From Musa acuminata AAA Group (taxonomy: Eukaryota; Streptophyta; Magnoliopsida; Zingiberales; Musaceae): a stretch of 64,000 nt of DNA. The stretch spans positions 25,047,001 through 25,111,000 of the forward strand of contig NC_088355.1 of NCBI RefSeq assembly GCF_036884655.1, in the 5' to 3' direction. Numbering within the stretch: the stretch's first letter is position 1; every line of letters starts with the position of its first letter. Below, piece by piece: positions 32,568 through 43,465 of the stretch. The translations under genes and the position numbers were made by a program. Under the pieces are notes generated by a model. That model was given only the letters and a program-made list of their open reading frames with translations. It did not search any database and was not told where the DNA came from.

Positions 32568-32798
32568 AGATCTTGGGAATGATGCCAAATTATGTACCCA
32601 CAGGTAGTTTTGATATATCTGGATAAATATTTTCTATATTGATTATAATTAGGAGTTATAGTCTACAGCATGTGTAGTCATAACTATCGCATTCGCACTC
32701 TATGAGTTACTTGGCTTTGTCTATGACTTGTATAGATAAAGCTATTTGTAGAAACTTTACACATAATCAATTTACTTTTACTTACCAAAAAAAAAAAA
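32568..32798 (+). other. L-B 3' UTR and poly(A)
   Basis: Matches the L-A 3' UTR almost base for base and ends in CTTACC plus A12 (32787-32798). Confidence 0.9.
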
Positions 32799-32811
32799 GG
32801 CTTCATATGAA
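32799..32811. repeat. L-B target-site duplication, right copy
   Basis: GGCTTCATATGAA, matching 27530-27542. Confidence 0.95.
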
Positions 32812-33519
32812 TTGAACTGTCCAATAGAGAGAGTTACAAATAATTTGGTAAACAAAGGTCGTAGAACAAAATCTCTGTTTGGCAGAATTCATAATGTCAG
32901 ATTCAACAGATAATTTGGCAGGTGTTTGGATTTCAAATCTTTCAATCCATATATCAAAAGAAAGATCTATGAGTCTGGTTTCCAATGAAATAAGCTTTGA
33001 GTAAATCAATGTTTGCAATAGGGACTTATAAGCAGTTCAATATCAAAAGGTCAGAAATTACGATCCCTGTTTTGCAGAATCTGTAGGCTCATTTGAAATA
33101 GAAGTTTGGGCAGACAAACTTACTCCGAATTCTTAAAATAAGCTATCAAAACAAAGGTTTATGAGTCTATATTCTGATCAAATAAGTTTTGTCCAAATCA
33201 GAGGTCAATACATGAAGTTATAGCCATAACAAAGTAGAAGGGTCAGAAAATCAGAAGTTGCATAGATTCGAATCGTTACGTCTAAACAGGAGATATATCA
33301 AATGAAAGGCCAGAACAATTCAAAGTTCCTCATTTTCAAAACAAATGTAACGGTAAAATTGCGGTAAGGAAAGATCAAGACACTTGCAATAGGAAAGATT
33401 AGAAAGCTTGCAATAGGAAAGATCAAAACACTTGCAATAAGAAATATCAGAGCAATTATAGTAGAAACGATCAGGGAACTTGCCTTTCAAAGATTTCGAT
33501 CCGAAGATCCAAAGAAGGT

Positions 33520-34840
33520 GCTAGCCCAAATCCTTCTACTTTTCCTCCGTGTCCTCTCTCTGTTTCGTTTTGTGCTCCCGTTTTCTTCCTTTCTTCGCAA
33601 CTACACCACGTGTCGAACATCGAGGCACAGTCACCTACTCTCTCTTACTCTCATTCCTTCTTTTTCTTTCCCAAACGCAGCTGCCACAGCCGCCGCCACT
33701 ACCGCTGCCACAATCGCAGCCCCTTCCACCGCACTACCTTCCTTCCTCCTCTTCTTTCGCAGACACAACTGCTGCATACGCAGTCGCTGCCGCTGTGGCC
33801 GCAATCCCTTCCGCAGCCCCTTTTTTCCCCCTTTCCTTTCTTTTCTTTCCCAGCTGCAACTGCCGCAGTCGCAGTCGCAACCATGGCCGCAGCCACCACA
33901 GCCGCAGCCTTTTCTTTCTCCCCTGCTCTATTTCCTCTCCTTCTCTTCCAGCTGCAGCTGCCACTGCCACAGCTGCCTCTCCTTCTCCTCTTCCTCTCTT
34001 CTTCCCTTATCCTTTCTCTTCTTCTTTCTTTCCTTCTCTTCTTTCCCAGCTGCACGGTTGCAGTCGCAGCCACAGCCGCGGCCACAACCTCTTCTGCCTC
34101 CCCTACTCATCTTCCTCTCCTTCTTCTCTTCCAACTGCAGCTCCCATCGCAGCAGCCGCAGCCCCTTCTCTTCCCCTTCTCTTCTTCCTCCCCTTCCCTT
34201 CTTCCTTCCTCTTCCTCTTTCCCTGCCACAGCTGCAGCTTCCACCGCCGCAGCCGCAGCTCCTCCTTTCCCTTCTCTTCTTCTTCTCCTCTTCTACTTCC
34301 CTCCTCTGTTTCCTCTGTTTGAAACAGAGGTATCACAACCTCTTCTCCTGCTTCCTCTGCCTCTTCTTTTCCTCTTCTTCTTCTTCTCCTCTTCGAACGC
34401 CCCACACCTCTCCTCTGTTTCCACCTGCAGGAAACAGAGGTGTTGCAGCCCTAGCTGCTGCCACCTCTCGCTCCTCTCCCTCTTCCCTCTCTTTTCCCTC
34501 TTCTTCTCCTTCTCTTCTTCTCCTCTTCCTTTTTTCCTCCCCAACGCCACACACCTCCTCGCTGCAGCCTTGCCGCAGCTATCCTCTCTTCTTCTTCTTC
34601 TTCTTCCCTTCTCCTCCCCAACGCCCCACACATCCTCTCCTATGTTTCCACCTGCAGGAAACAGAGGTGCAGCAGCCCTAGCTGCTGCTGCTGCCTCTCC
34701 CTCTCCCCTCCATCTTCCCTCTCTTCTTCTTCCTCTTCTTTTCTTCTCTTCTCCCTCTTCCTCTCTTCTTTTCCCTCTTCTTCTCTTCTCCCTATACTTC
34801 TCTTCTTCTTTTCCCCACGCCCCACCTCTTCTCTCTGTAG
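33520..34840. repeat. Long polypyrimidine tract of the T1 LTR
   Basis: About 1.3 kb in which the + strand is mostly C and T with TTCTTC, CTTCCTC and CCGCAGC-type words. Because stops are rare in such sequence, frames of up to 446 codons (33610-34950) stay open; they translate to Ser/Pro/Leu/Phe-rich low complexity. The same tract is in T2 (about 45690-47290), and as polypurine in T3 (42706-43465 and 47444-47790). Mirror-symmetric homopurine-homopyrimidine DNA of this length can form triplex (H-DNA). I see no sign that it codes for protein. Confidence 0.85.
34312..34667. repeat. Three GGAAACAGAGG hairpins in the T1 polypyrimidine tract
   Basis: Inverted repeats CCTCTGTTT(CC)...(GG)AAACAGAGG at 34312-34330 (arms 9, loop 1), 34412-34440 (arms 11, loop ACCTGCA) and 34639-34667 (same with one arm mismatch). 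The two longer ones are followed by TG-CAGCCCTAGCTGCTG. The motif recurs in T2 and T3. Confidence 0.85.
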
Positions 34841-34992
34841 GCAGTGGGATAAAACCGAAATATTTGGTTTTCTTTATTTTCTTCTTTTTACAACTTAACA
34901 GTTTAGTCCTTGAAATTTCCATATTTACATATAGGTCATTTGATTTATAAATAAATCATTATTAATAATTTTTAAAACTGAGGGATATTACA

Positions 34993-35357
34993 GTTATACT
35001 GCCAAAATTTTCTTGATTAAATTAGACATCCTTGCTGTCATATAAACTGTGATTTTGCTATCAATTCCCTCCTCAATTCTCTCAAGCTTTTAGTGGAAAT
35101 TACGTCGAGAAACCGTTGTTTCTTCGACCATAATTCTACTCTTACAAGACAGCACATACTTGCTGCAACTTCCACTGATTTCTATTAAACCATTGCTACC
35201 ATCTACCATAGATCCAAAACTTTCATCCACAGCCCTAAAACTCCACCAAACCACACCCTCAAACTGCACCCAAAATAGCCACAAAACAAGCCTAAACCAT
35301 AGCCTACATCCACCAATCCACCAACCCTTTCGACCATCACCTCTCTCAACCAATACA
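34993..35357 (+). other. G4: leader fragment of the G1/G2 gypsy family, inverted
   Basis: Reads GTTATACTGCCAAAATTTTC at the left and CAACCAATACAT at the right. It is the reverse complement of the G1 leader (about 17400-17715) and the G2 leader (about 41005-41350), so it is a + oriented copy. It ends just before where gag would start. T1 abuts its left side, LINE L-F its right side. Confidence 0.85.
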
Positions 35358-37567
35358 TTTTTTTTGGTAAGTAAAAGTAAATTGATTATGTGTAAAGTTT
35401 CTACAAATAGCTTTATCTATACAAGTCATAGACAAAGCCAAGTAACTCATAGAGTGCGAATGCGATAGTTATGACTACACATGCTGTAGACTATAACTAC
35501 CTATGGGTACATTATTTGGCATCATTCCCAAGATCTTTAGCTAATAGCAAAATTAAATTTGATAAAAATATCTTTTTCTCTTCGGGTGAAGTGCTCGGTT
35601 TTGAGATCATGCTCCATACAGGATCTTGAGTCTCTAATAATCTCTTTCAATAGTTGAGCATTGTATGTGTGTTGACCTTCAAAGATTCTATTATATCTCT
35701 CCTTCCACATCCACCAAATAGCGCATCTGAAAGTAACCTTTGCCAGTTGTGTAAGAGGCTCATTTCTTGAGAAACATTGCATGAGGTCGCCTAGTTATTG
35801 GTGCAAGTTTGGTTGCGGCAGTCTATTGTGTTCAAATCGCTGGAGAATCTCCTTCCATATCCATTTTGTATAATCACAAGCAAAATAGAGGTGGTCAACA
35901 GTTTCTTCTTTGTTGCAAACAAAGGGAGCATCGGTTAACATGATAGATACCTCTTCTTTTCATATTGTCTATTGTAGGTAGTTTATTTAGAAGGGCCTGC
36001 CATGTACATAAAGAGTGTCTTTGTGATCCCGGTCGATCCCATGTCCAACTGCTTGGGACCCACTTGTTATTTCTTTGCCTAATTTGATTCCATGCGGATG
36101 TGGTACTAAATTTGCCATTGTCATGAGGCCAAATAAGTATATCTGAAGAATTGTTCCTGATTGGAATAGTTATGATAGTCGGCCAAAGTGATAACATTTC
36201 GGGAGAAATAGGATTAGGGAGAGACCAGGTACCATTAGCAATGAACTCGGAATCCTTCCAACCTTTGGGAGCCCCAAGATCTTTTCGTATTCTGTCGCCA
36301 TATAATTGAAATATACTCTTCCCATTCACCCAAAGATCGTGCCACATATTAGTACTAGTTCCATAAGAGATTGCATAAGAAATGTGTTTGATTAGCCAAT
36401 TCCTTGCCTTTAAAATTTCTTTCCAAGCTGCAGAGTGGTATGTTCTTGTTGAAATTTTCCAGATTGATTCCTTTGAAAGATACCTAGCAGAAACCCATTG
36501 TGACCATAAGGAACATTTTTTTTGCAAAAGATCCCACAGTTGTTGTACCAGGCATGCTTGGTTCCAATCTCTAGTATTTCTCAAGTTTAGCCCCCCTTCA
36601 TCTTTCGGTTTGCAAATGCTATCCCAATTTACCATATGCATTGCCTTGTCATTTGTGCCATTCCAGAAGAAGTTCATTAATAACCGTTCAATATCTTGGA
36701 GAAGTCCAGCAGGCAGAAGAAATGCATTACACCAATATATAGAGTAGGAGTGCAATACAGAATGGATGAGTTCGAGTCGTCCTGCTTTTGATAGAAGCCT
36801 ATTTTTCCAAGAAGAAATTCTATTCTTTATTTTTTGCAGGATAGGCTGACAGTGGGTTTTGTGAATGCCTGTGGATATGAGCGGGAGACCCAAATAAGGA
36901 ACTGGCAGGCTTCCCTCACTAACCCCCAAAGATTGTGCAATAAAGACCTTATCCTCAACGTAAGGGCTCATATATACTTTACTTTTAGCATGATTTAACT
37001 GAAGTCCAGAAACCATACCAAAGTCATTCATAATAGTAGCCAGGTTCTTTACTGAAGTTGGATCATTTTGGAGAAAGATAAGTAAATCATCTGCAAATGT
37101 TATATGTGATATATGAATAGAGCCAGCATTGGGTACCTTAATACTGCCATTTAAGACTGCATGTTCCAACATACAGCTAAGTCCTTCCATCGCAATAGTA
37201 AAGAGATACGGAGAGAGTGGATCACCTTATCGGATGTCATTCGTGCTCCCAAAAAAACCAATAGGTGAGCCATTAAAGAGTATCGAAAATTTCGGAGTTT
37301 CCAGGCAAGATTGAATCCAATTAACCCATTGCTGTGGGAAGTTCATATCGAGGAGCATCTTATAGATAAATTTTCTATTGACTGAATCAAAGGCTTTCCG
37401 TAAATCAGCTTTAAAACATATTTTTGTCCCTCTTGCTTTTGAATGCAAATCTTTGACCAAGTCATTAGCAAGCAAAATGTTATGATGTATACTTCTCACT
37501 TTGATGAAAGCAGCTTGATTTGGGCTAATAATCTTGTGTATTACCTTTTGCATTCTATTTGCCAATA
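35358..37567 (-). mobile_element. LINE L-F (2.2 kb, 5'-truncated in RT)
   Basis: Poly(T) at 35358-35365 followed by GGTAAGTAAAAG is the LINE 3' end on the - strand. The body runs to GCCAATACT near 37569, in RT at SKVLANRM. The right junction joins a G2 LTR fragment, overlapping at ACT; the left flank is G4 leader. The two flanks are not contiguous in any other copy, so a deletion or recombination accompanied or followed insertion. The 3' UTR lacks the ~45-bp segment CCTAATTATAATCAATATAG... present in L-C, as does L-D. Confidence 0.88.
35537..37565 (-). pseudogene. L-F ORF2 fragment: RT and zf-RVT
   Basis: From the - strand right end: RT from ANRMQKVIHKIISPNQAAF and ADLRKAFDSVNR (37565-37227), broken near 37229 (IR-stop where other copies have IRQGD), then 431 codons (37190-35895) with FADDL, the connection region and RCSLCLQQ of zf-RVT. 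A one-base change shifts the frame at about 35905. The last part is 35782-35537, ending FIKFNFAIS. Confidence 0.9.
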
Positions 37568-37767
37568 CTCAAGACTCTTATTCCCTTACAACTCCTAATT
37601 CTTCTCTAAGAAAAAACCTCCTACATGAATGCCCCTCTCAATTAGGACTCTCCTAGATAGAGGCCTAATAGAATGTCCCTCTCAATTAGGACTCTCCTAG
37701 CTAGAGTCCTAACAGTTTTACATGAATGTCCCTCTCAATTAGGACTCTCCAAGCTAGAGCCCTAACA
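37567..37767 (-). repeat. G2 3' LTR, truncated (201 bp left)
   Basis: Only the right part of the LTR remains: from ACTCAAGACTC to GCCCTAACA, including the three ~40-bp repeats. The first ~220 bp are replaced by LINE L-F. Compare the full LTR at 42268-42705. Confidence 0.88.
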
Positions 37768-40310
37768 GACCCGCCCTCTTAAAATCAGTCTTGTCCTCGA
37801 GGTTGATAATTCATGAATTCTGGGATTTTGATCTTCAAGTCGTCATAGTTCTCCCAAGTGGCATCTTCTATTGGTAGGTTCGCCTAGTGTATTAGCACTT
37901 CATTAGTGGGTCGTCGTCGTCAAGTCACGATCCGTCGATCAATAATGGCACTTGGCTGGGTCTGGAGTTCTCTTTGGGTAGTCATATTTGGTGGGTGGCT
38001 TTGGGTTGTCTCCAAGCACCTGTTTAAAACTTTCGGCTAGCTGTTGGTTTGTGGGTGAAATGTCGTACTCCTTTTCAATTTAGTACCCTGCATATGGAAT
38101 AACTTTGTCCAAAATCTGCTCTTGAAGATGCAAGTAGAATTTGTCACAAGCACAATGCATCCCTTATAGTGTAATTCTTTTGAGTCCCATTTGGAATGAG
38201 CCATGGGGCTTGGTGCTTCATCCAATTTTTTTATAATCATACTAGTATCTGAATCTTCTTACCATTCCATCTTAATATCCTCAAGGAAGTCACTGGTCGA
38301 AAGTGAAACGGCCGAAACTTCAACTTGCTCGGGTAGCTGCGAAAGCGCATCTGCAAGAACATTCTCTTTCCCCTTTTTGTAAATTATTTCAAAATAAAAT
38401 CCAAGAAGTTTTATTACCCATTTTTGTTGCTCAGGGGATGGTATCTTTCGCTCCAAAAAGTACTTGAGGCTTTTATGGTCGGTTTTATTTTGAAATCGTC
38501 GACCAATCAAGTAGGGTCTCCACCTCGTTGCTGCACGAACAATGGCGAGCATCTCCTTATCATATGTTTACTTATTTTGATGGGAGGGAGATAATGTCTT
38601 GCTAGTGTATGTGAGTGGTCGACCATCTTGCATGAGAATGGCTCCAATTTTGACTCCAGATGCGTCGGCCTCAATAATGAAGGGTCGGTTAAAATCTGGT
38701 AGTGTTAGCACCGGCGTCGTCGTCATGGCTGCCTTAAGTTTGTCGAAGGCAGCGGAGGCTCTGTCCAACCATTGGAAGACATCTTTTTTCAGTAAGGAAG
38801 TAAGTGGTGCACTGATCTCGCCATAGTTTTTCACGAACTTGCAGTAGTAGCCTGTTAAACCCAAAAAGCCATGTAGCAATTTTGCATTGCTTCAATTTTG
38901 AAGGGGTCCACTGTCACACCTTCCTCTGATATGATATGCCCAAGATATTACATCTTCTGTTGAAGAAAGCAAAAATTCGTAATGGTTGTTGTGTGTTCAA
39001 AAAGTGGTTTTCGGTATGTCTTCTTCGCACACTCATATTTGATGATACCCGGATCAAAGGTCCAGCTTTGTAAAGATTTGTGCTCCCTTTCATCTAGTAA
39101 TTCATCTGCTATTGGAATAAGGTATTTGTCCTTTATGGTTATGCCATTGAGAGCTCAGTAATCAACGCATATTCGCCTTGTTCCGTCCTTCTTGCGTACA
39201 AGTAGCACCGCTGAAGAATAGAGGTTGCAACTTGGCCGAATAACTCCTGTTTTGAGCATTTCTTTTACAATCCTTTCTATTTTATCCTTTTGGAGATATA
39301 GATATTGATATGGCCGAGTATTTGCTGGAGGTTTGCCTGAAATAATCATTATATAATGATCATGCCGAAGGGTAAGAGGTAGGTTGTACGGTTCGTCAAA
39401 TATATCTGAAAATTCAGCAAGCAAAGGAAGTAGGTTTGGATCTTCAAATTGTATTGGCTCTCCCTTAGTTTGCTGCTCAAGTTGTATAAAAAATCTACTG
39501 CATGCTTTATGCAAAACCTTCTCCATTTGTTGTGTGCAAATCGTCGTTATGTCGCCCCCACATTTCCCGTTCAGTATCACCTGTTTCTCCTTACTGTAAA
39601 ATTTTATAATTAGTTGCATAAAATTCTAAGAAATATCACCTAATGTCGTCAACCATTTAATTATGAACGTGGCCTTATGATCATCAGGAAGGAGAAGGAA
39701 GAAATCTGTAATTGTCTCTTGGTCCTACAGCAACAGTTTCTCCTGCGGGCACCTATGATCACACTTCAAAATCCATCTGTTGGTGACCTTAACGACAAAC
39801 CTGCTGCATTTCTCAATAGGTAAGTTCATATGGACAGCAACCTTACTGTTTAGGAAGTTATTAGTGTGGCCCGTGTCGATGAGAATAGTGATCGGTTGTT
39901 GTTTGAGAAGGCCTCTAACTTTCATCGTTTGTGGGTTTGAGTAGCTAGCTAGTGTATGTACCGTAACTTCGGTCAGTTGTGGCTCTTCTTCTGCATCTTT
40001 TTATTCATGTTCAAAGCTCTCTTCTGAATGTTCAATGATCTCTTCTTCTATCGGTTCAATCATAAGAAGTCCTCCATTGCTATAGCGATGCTCACGGCTC
40101 CATGGCTCGTCACAATGCCAACATAACCCCTTTGCATATCGCTCCCGAAGCTCTTCTCTTGTTAACCTCTTTGGTGTAGGGACTTGGTCAATAGTAGGGG
40201 GGGCTGAGGGCTTCAATATTACTAGTTGAGGAGCGACCCTAGTCCTCCGAGCTTCATGGTTCAATTGCTACTCTTGTTGTCGTGCGAAAGAGATGGCTGC
40301 CATAAGCGTA
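37768..40310 (-). pseudogene. pol: G2 gypsy Pol: protease, palm-less RT, RNase H, integrase remnant
   Basis: Second copy of the G1 family, more decayed. From the right on the - strand: knuckle CWHCDEPWSREHRY (last Cys lost), protease LIDTGHTNNF (39725-39925), RT start GVIRPSCNLYSSAVLLVRKK and RRICVDY (39619-39155). The same palm replacement as in G1 follows (junction near 39090-39100), then HGFLGLTGYYCKFVKNYGE (38879), RNase H IEADASGVKIGAILMQ and TDHKSLKYFLERK, and the RFWTKLFHMQGTKLKRS fusion (38037-38240). Stops and shifts are frequent. No intact enzyme remains; the common deletion junctions are the important point. Confidence 0.9.
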
Positions 40311-40946
40311 TATGGTTGTCGCACTTTAACTTCTCCTTGGATCTCCGGCTTCAAGCCCTCAATGAAGGTCCTCCTATTTTTGAGACCAATCATGAGTTTG
40401 ATTAGATAACCTTTCAAACCTAGTTTGGTACTCCTGAATGTTGGAAGTTTGTCGGATCTTTGCTAGTTGTCCATCATTATTCTCGTAATCGGTTGGTCTA
40501 AAGGGGATTAGCAGTCCTTCTTTGAATTGTTGCCATGAAAGGACTCCATAAGTATGTTCAAATCAGTCAAACCACTGTATAGCATCCCCTTCAAGATGTA
40601 TAGCTACAATTTTCACCATAGATGCATCCGCGGTTTTGTGGTACTGAAAATATCGCTCCGCGCGCGAGATCCAACCAATCGGGTCTCCTTCTTCCCATCT
40701 AGGGAAGTCCACTCTCATGCATGGATAGTTGGGTTCAGTCATAGAGCCTCCCCTCCTTTGGAACTCATCTCTTCGAGCTTGGTGCGATTGGGCAAAGCTC
40801 TCTCCGTGATATGATTTTTTCGGGCTTAGTGGTCGGCCCAATCTGAGTTCGGTAAAGAGTGTCCGAATCTTATCCTCCATTCGTGCCTCCAAGGCTTCGA
40901 ATTTAGCATTGATTGCCTCCTTAGATGCCATAGTATATGCCTCCAA
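40311..40946 (-). pseudogene. gag: G2 gypsy Gag
   Basis: Starts at MASKEAINAKFEALEARM (Met near 40931). YPCMRVDFPRWEEGDPIGW and AIHLEGDAIQWFD are clear to 40563, where a TGA replaces a Trp codon. The rest (QQFKEGLLIPFRPTDYE-like, to 40314) is in frame but has a deletion near 40370-40380 compared with G1. Confidence 0.88.
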
Positions 40947-42267
40947 ATCTATGATGTTAAGATCTCTCTTTTGTTGTCAGGTTAAAGGCATGTATAGTTG
41001 AGAGAAGTGATGGTCGAAAGGATTGGTGGATCGATGGATGTAAGCTACGATTTAGGCTTGTTTTGTGGCTGTTTTGGGTGCAGTTTGAGGGTGTGGTTTA
41101 GTAGAGTTTTAGGGCTATGGATGAATGATTTGGATCTGTGGTAGATGGTAGTAAAGGTTTGATAGAAATCATTGGAAGTTGTAGCAAGTATGTGCTGTCT
41201 TGTAAGAGTAGAATTGTCGTCGAAGAAACAACGGTTTCTTGACGTAATATCCACCAAAAACTTGAGAGAATTGAGGAGGGAATTGATAGCAAAATCATAA
41301 TTTATATGAAAGCAAGGATATCTAATTTAATCAAGAAAATTTTGGTAGTATAACCGCAAGGAAATTGGTGCAAGTTGCGATTGCAGAATTCTCGTCGAAA
41401 AATTTCAGCGGGTTATGATGAAAATTTGCAGCAACATAAAAATGTTTTTAGAGATGAATTTCTTAATAGATTAATCTTAGATGGAAGCCAAGATGATCTA
41501 TGAAGTGTATAAGAAATTTCATTCAAAAAAGATTGCAAATAGATGGGTTAAGGCAACAATATGCGACTGAAATTTTCTACAGCACAGATTTTTAGGTATA
41601 GCAGATTGGACGTAAAAGATCAGTAGTTTATATTGAGAATTTTTTTATGAAACCAAAGGGAAATCCACTGTTAGGAAGTGTCAAAGCTATCATAAAAATT
41701 TCGTCGAGATTTGGATAGAAACAATATAGTATCAAGATCAAACAAACAGTGCTATGCGGCTGAAATTTTACAATGCAGATTTTCAAGTATAGCAAATTTG
41801 ACGTAAAAGATCAATGATTTCTATTAAGAATTTTTTGAAAAAACCAAAGGGAAATATACTGTTAGGAAGTGTCAAAGATGTCATAAAAATTTCATAGAAA
41901 TTTGGATAGAAAAAGTATAGTAGCAAGATCAAACAGATGGTATTATGCGGTTGGAATTCTGCAATGTATCTTTCGTCGTAGAGATGAAAACTTTGTGATG
42001 AAAAGTTTATGCAGCAATATAGGAACATTTTTTTTTTTTTGGATTTTCGAATAAGGATAACTAAATTGCAGCAGCAGTAAGGTAGGAAACCAGAACCTGT
42101 TGCAATTCACGGGGAGATCAAAGGATGATCCGCGGTGGTGGAGATGATGGCGAAATTCGGCGACGATCTTTTAAGCAATTGTGGGAATTGCTTTGGGCAG
42201 TTGTGGAGGGCTGATAGATGGCAGTGGAAGGGCAGCGAGATGCCAAGAACGCTGTTCTGATACCAGG
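40947..42267 (-). other. G2 5' leader with PBS
   Basis: Same leader as G1, with the ~183-bp tandem pair near 41595 and 41777. Unlike G1 it continues to the LTR: 42100-42250 is a GC-richer segment, and the PBS TGGTATCAGAAC (- strand, 42255-42266) is one or two bases from the LTR. The PBS differs by one base from the initiator tRNA-Met complement. Confidence 0.85.
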
Positions 42268-42705
42268 TGTTAGAATCCTTGCAGATTCTAAACTTGGGGT
42301 TGATCTCTTTAGGGGATCGGCCTCCTTGAAACTCTATAGAGGTTCCTCCCTCCAAGTTGCTACTTAAAGGCTGCAGAAAAGATTCATCTATTGCTTAAGA
42401 AAAGAGAAGGAATACTTGGCTTTTTATAGGGCTTCTAAACCCTAACTCCTAATATGACTCCTACTTAAGACTCTTACTTCTAACCAACTCCTAATAGGAC
42501 TCCTACTCAAGATTCTTATTCCCTTACAACTCCTAATTCTTCTCTAAGAAAAAACCTCCTACATGAATGCCCCTCTCAATTAGGACTCTCCTAGCTAGAG
42601 TCCTAACAGAATGTCCCTCTCAATTAGGACTCTCCTAGCTGGAGTCCTAACAGTTTTACATGAATGTCCCTCTCAATTAGGACTCTCCAAGCTAGAGTCC
42701 TAACA
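42268..42705 (-). repeat. G2 5' LTR, complete (438 bp)
   Basis: TGTTAGAATCC to GTCCTAACA. It contains a - strand TATA-like TATAAAAA near 42428 and three ~40-bp tandem units at its right end. The next bases are the polypurine tract of T3, so G2 or its remains lie against T3. Confidence 0.92.
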
Positions 42706-42891
42706 AGGAGAAGGGAAGAAGAGGAGAAGAAGAGAAGAGGAAGAAAAAGAGAGAGGAGGGTGGCTGCGGCAAGGGCTGCAGCGAGGAGGTGTGGGGCGTC
42801 AGGGAGGAGAAGGGAAGAAGAGGAGAAGAAGAAAATGAGAAGAAGAAGAAGAGGAAGAGAAGAAGGAGAAGCTGGAGAAGAAGTTGTGACA

Positions 42892-43364
42892 CCTCTGTTT
42901 CCTCCTGCCTCTGTTTCCGGCAGGAGGAAACAGAGGAGAGGGTGTGAGTGGCGTTGGGGAGGAGAAAGGAAGAAGAGAAGAAGAAGAAGAGGAGAAGAAG
43001 AGAAGAAGAAGAAGAAGAGAGGAGGGTGGCTGCGGCAAGGGCTGTAGCGAGGAGGTGTGGGGCATCAGGGAGGAGAATGGAAGAAGAGAACAAGAGAAAG
43101 AGAAGAAGAAGAGGAAGAGAAGAAGGAGAAGCAGGAGAAGAGGTTGTGACACCTCTGTTTCCTACAGGAGGAAACAGAGGAGAGGGTGTGTGTGGCGCCG
43201 GGGAGGAGAAGGGAAGGAGAGGAGAAGAAGAGAAGAAGAAGAGCAGGGAGGAGAAGGGAAGAAGAGGAGAAGAAGAGAAGGAGAAGAAGAAGAAGAGGAA
43301 GAGAAGAAGAAGAAGCGGGAGAAGAAGTTGTGACACCTCTGTTTCCTACAGGAGGAAATAGAGG
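42892..43364. repeat. Three GGAAACAGAGG hairpins in T3
   Basis: 42892-42936 has perfect 18-bp arms (CCTCTGTTTCCTCCTGCC and its complement) around a 9-base loop. 43152-43180 has 12-bp arms and loop ACAGG. 43336-43364 is the same with one mismatch. Confidence 0.88.
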
Positions 43365-43465
43365 AGAGGGTGTGTGTGGCACCGGGGAGGAGAAGGGAAG
43401 GAGAGGAGAAGAAGAGAAGAAGAAGAGTAGGGGAGAAAGAAGAGGCTGTGGCTATGGCGATGGTA

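Larger units (their letters stand above)
27543..32798 (+). mobile_element. LINE L-B (5,256 bp, 5'-truncated in ORF1)
   Basis: Inserted in the T1 LTR with a 13-bp TSD. The 5' end is in the Arg/Ser-rich part of ORF1 and starts with a short inverted copy of itself (27544-27557 against 27554-27567, one mismatch), as left by abortive twin priming. The 3' end is TTACC plus twelve A. It shares several specific lesions with L-A. Confidence 0.95.
25685..34992 (-). repeat. T1 5' LTR of a Tekay/Del-like gypsy element (~4.0 kb, split by LINE L-B)
   Basis: In window orientation it starts TGTCACGCCCCC and ends GGGATATTACA. The same ends, partly mutated, bound the solo LTR T2. Without L-B and one target copy it is about 4.04 kb. 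Parts in order: AT-rich, a ~33-bp minisatellite (26360-26570), the L-B insertion, more AT-rich sequence, a ~1.3 kb polypyrimidine tract (33520-34840), and an AT-rich end. The Tekay/Del assignment rests on the very long LTR, GGGCGTGACA-type end, PBS and knuckle, and is from memory. It sits next to G4 leader sequence; the flanking bases are GTTAT. Confidence 0.88.

Noticed and set aside
33610..34950. 446-codon Ser/Pro/Leu-rich frame (and 387- and 257-codon neighbours) as a possible wall-type or secreted protein
   Set aside because: It lies within an LTR, all frames of the polypyrimidine tract are open, and the T2 and T3 copies do not keep a common frame.
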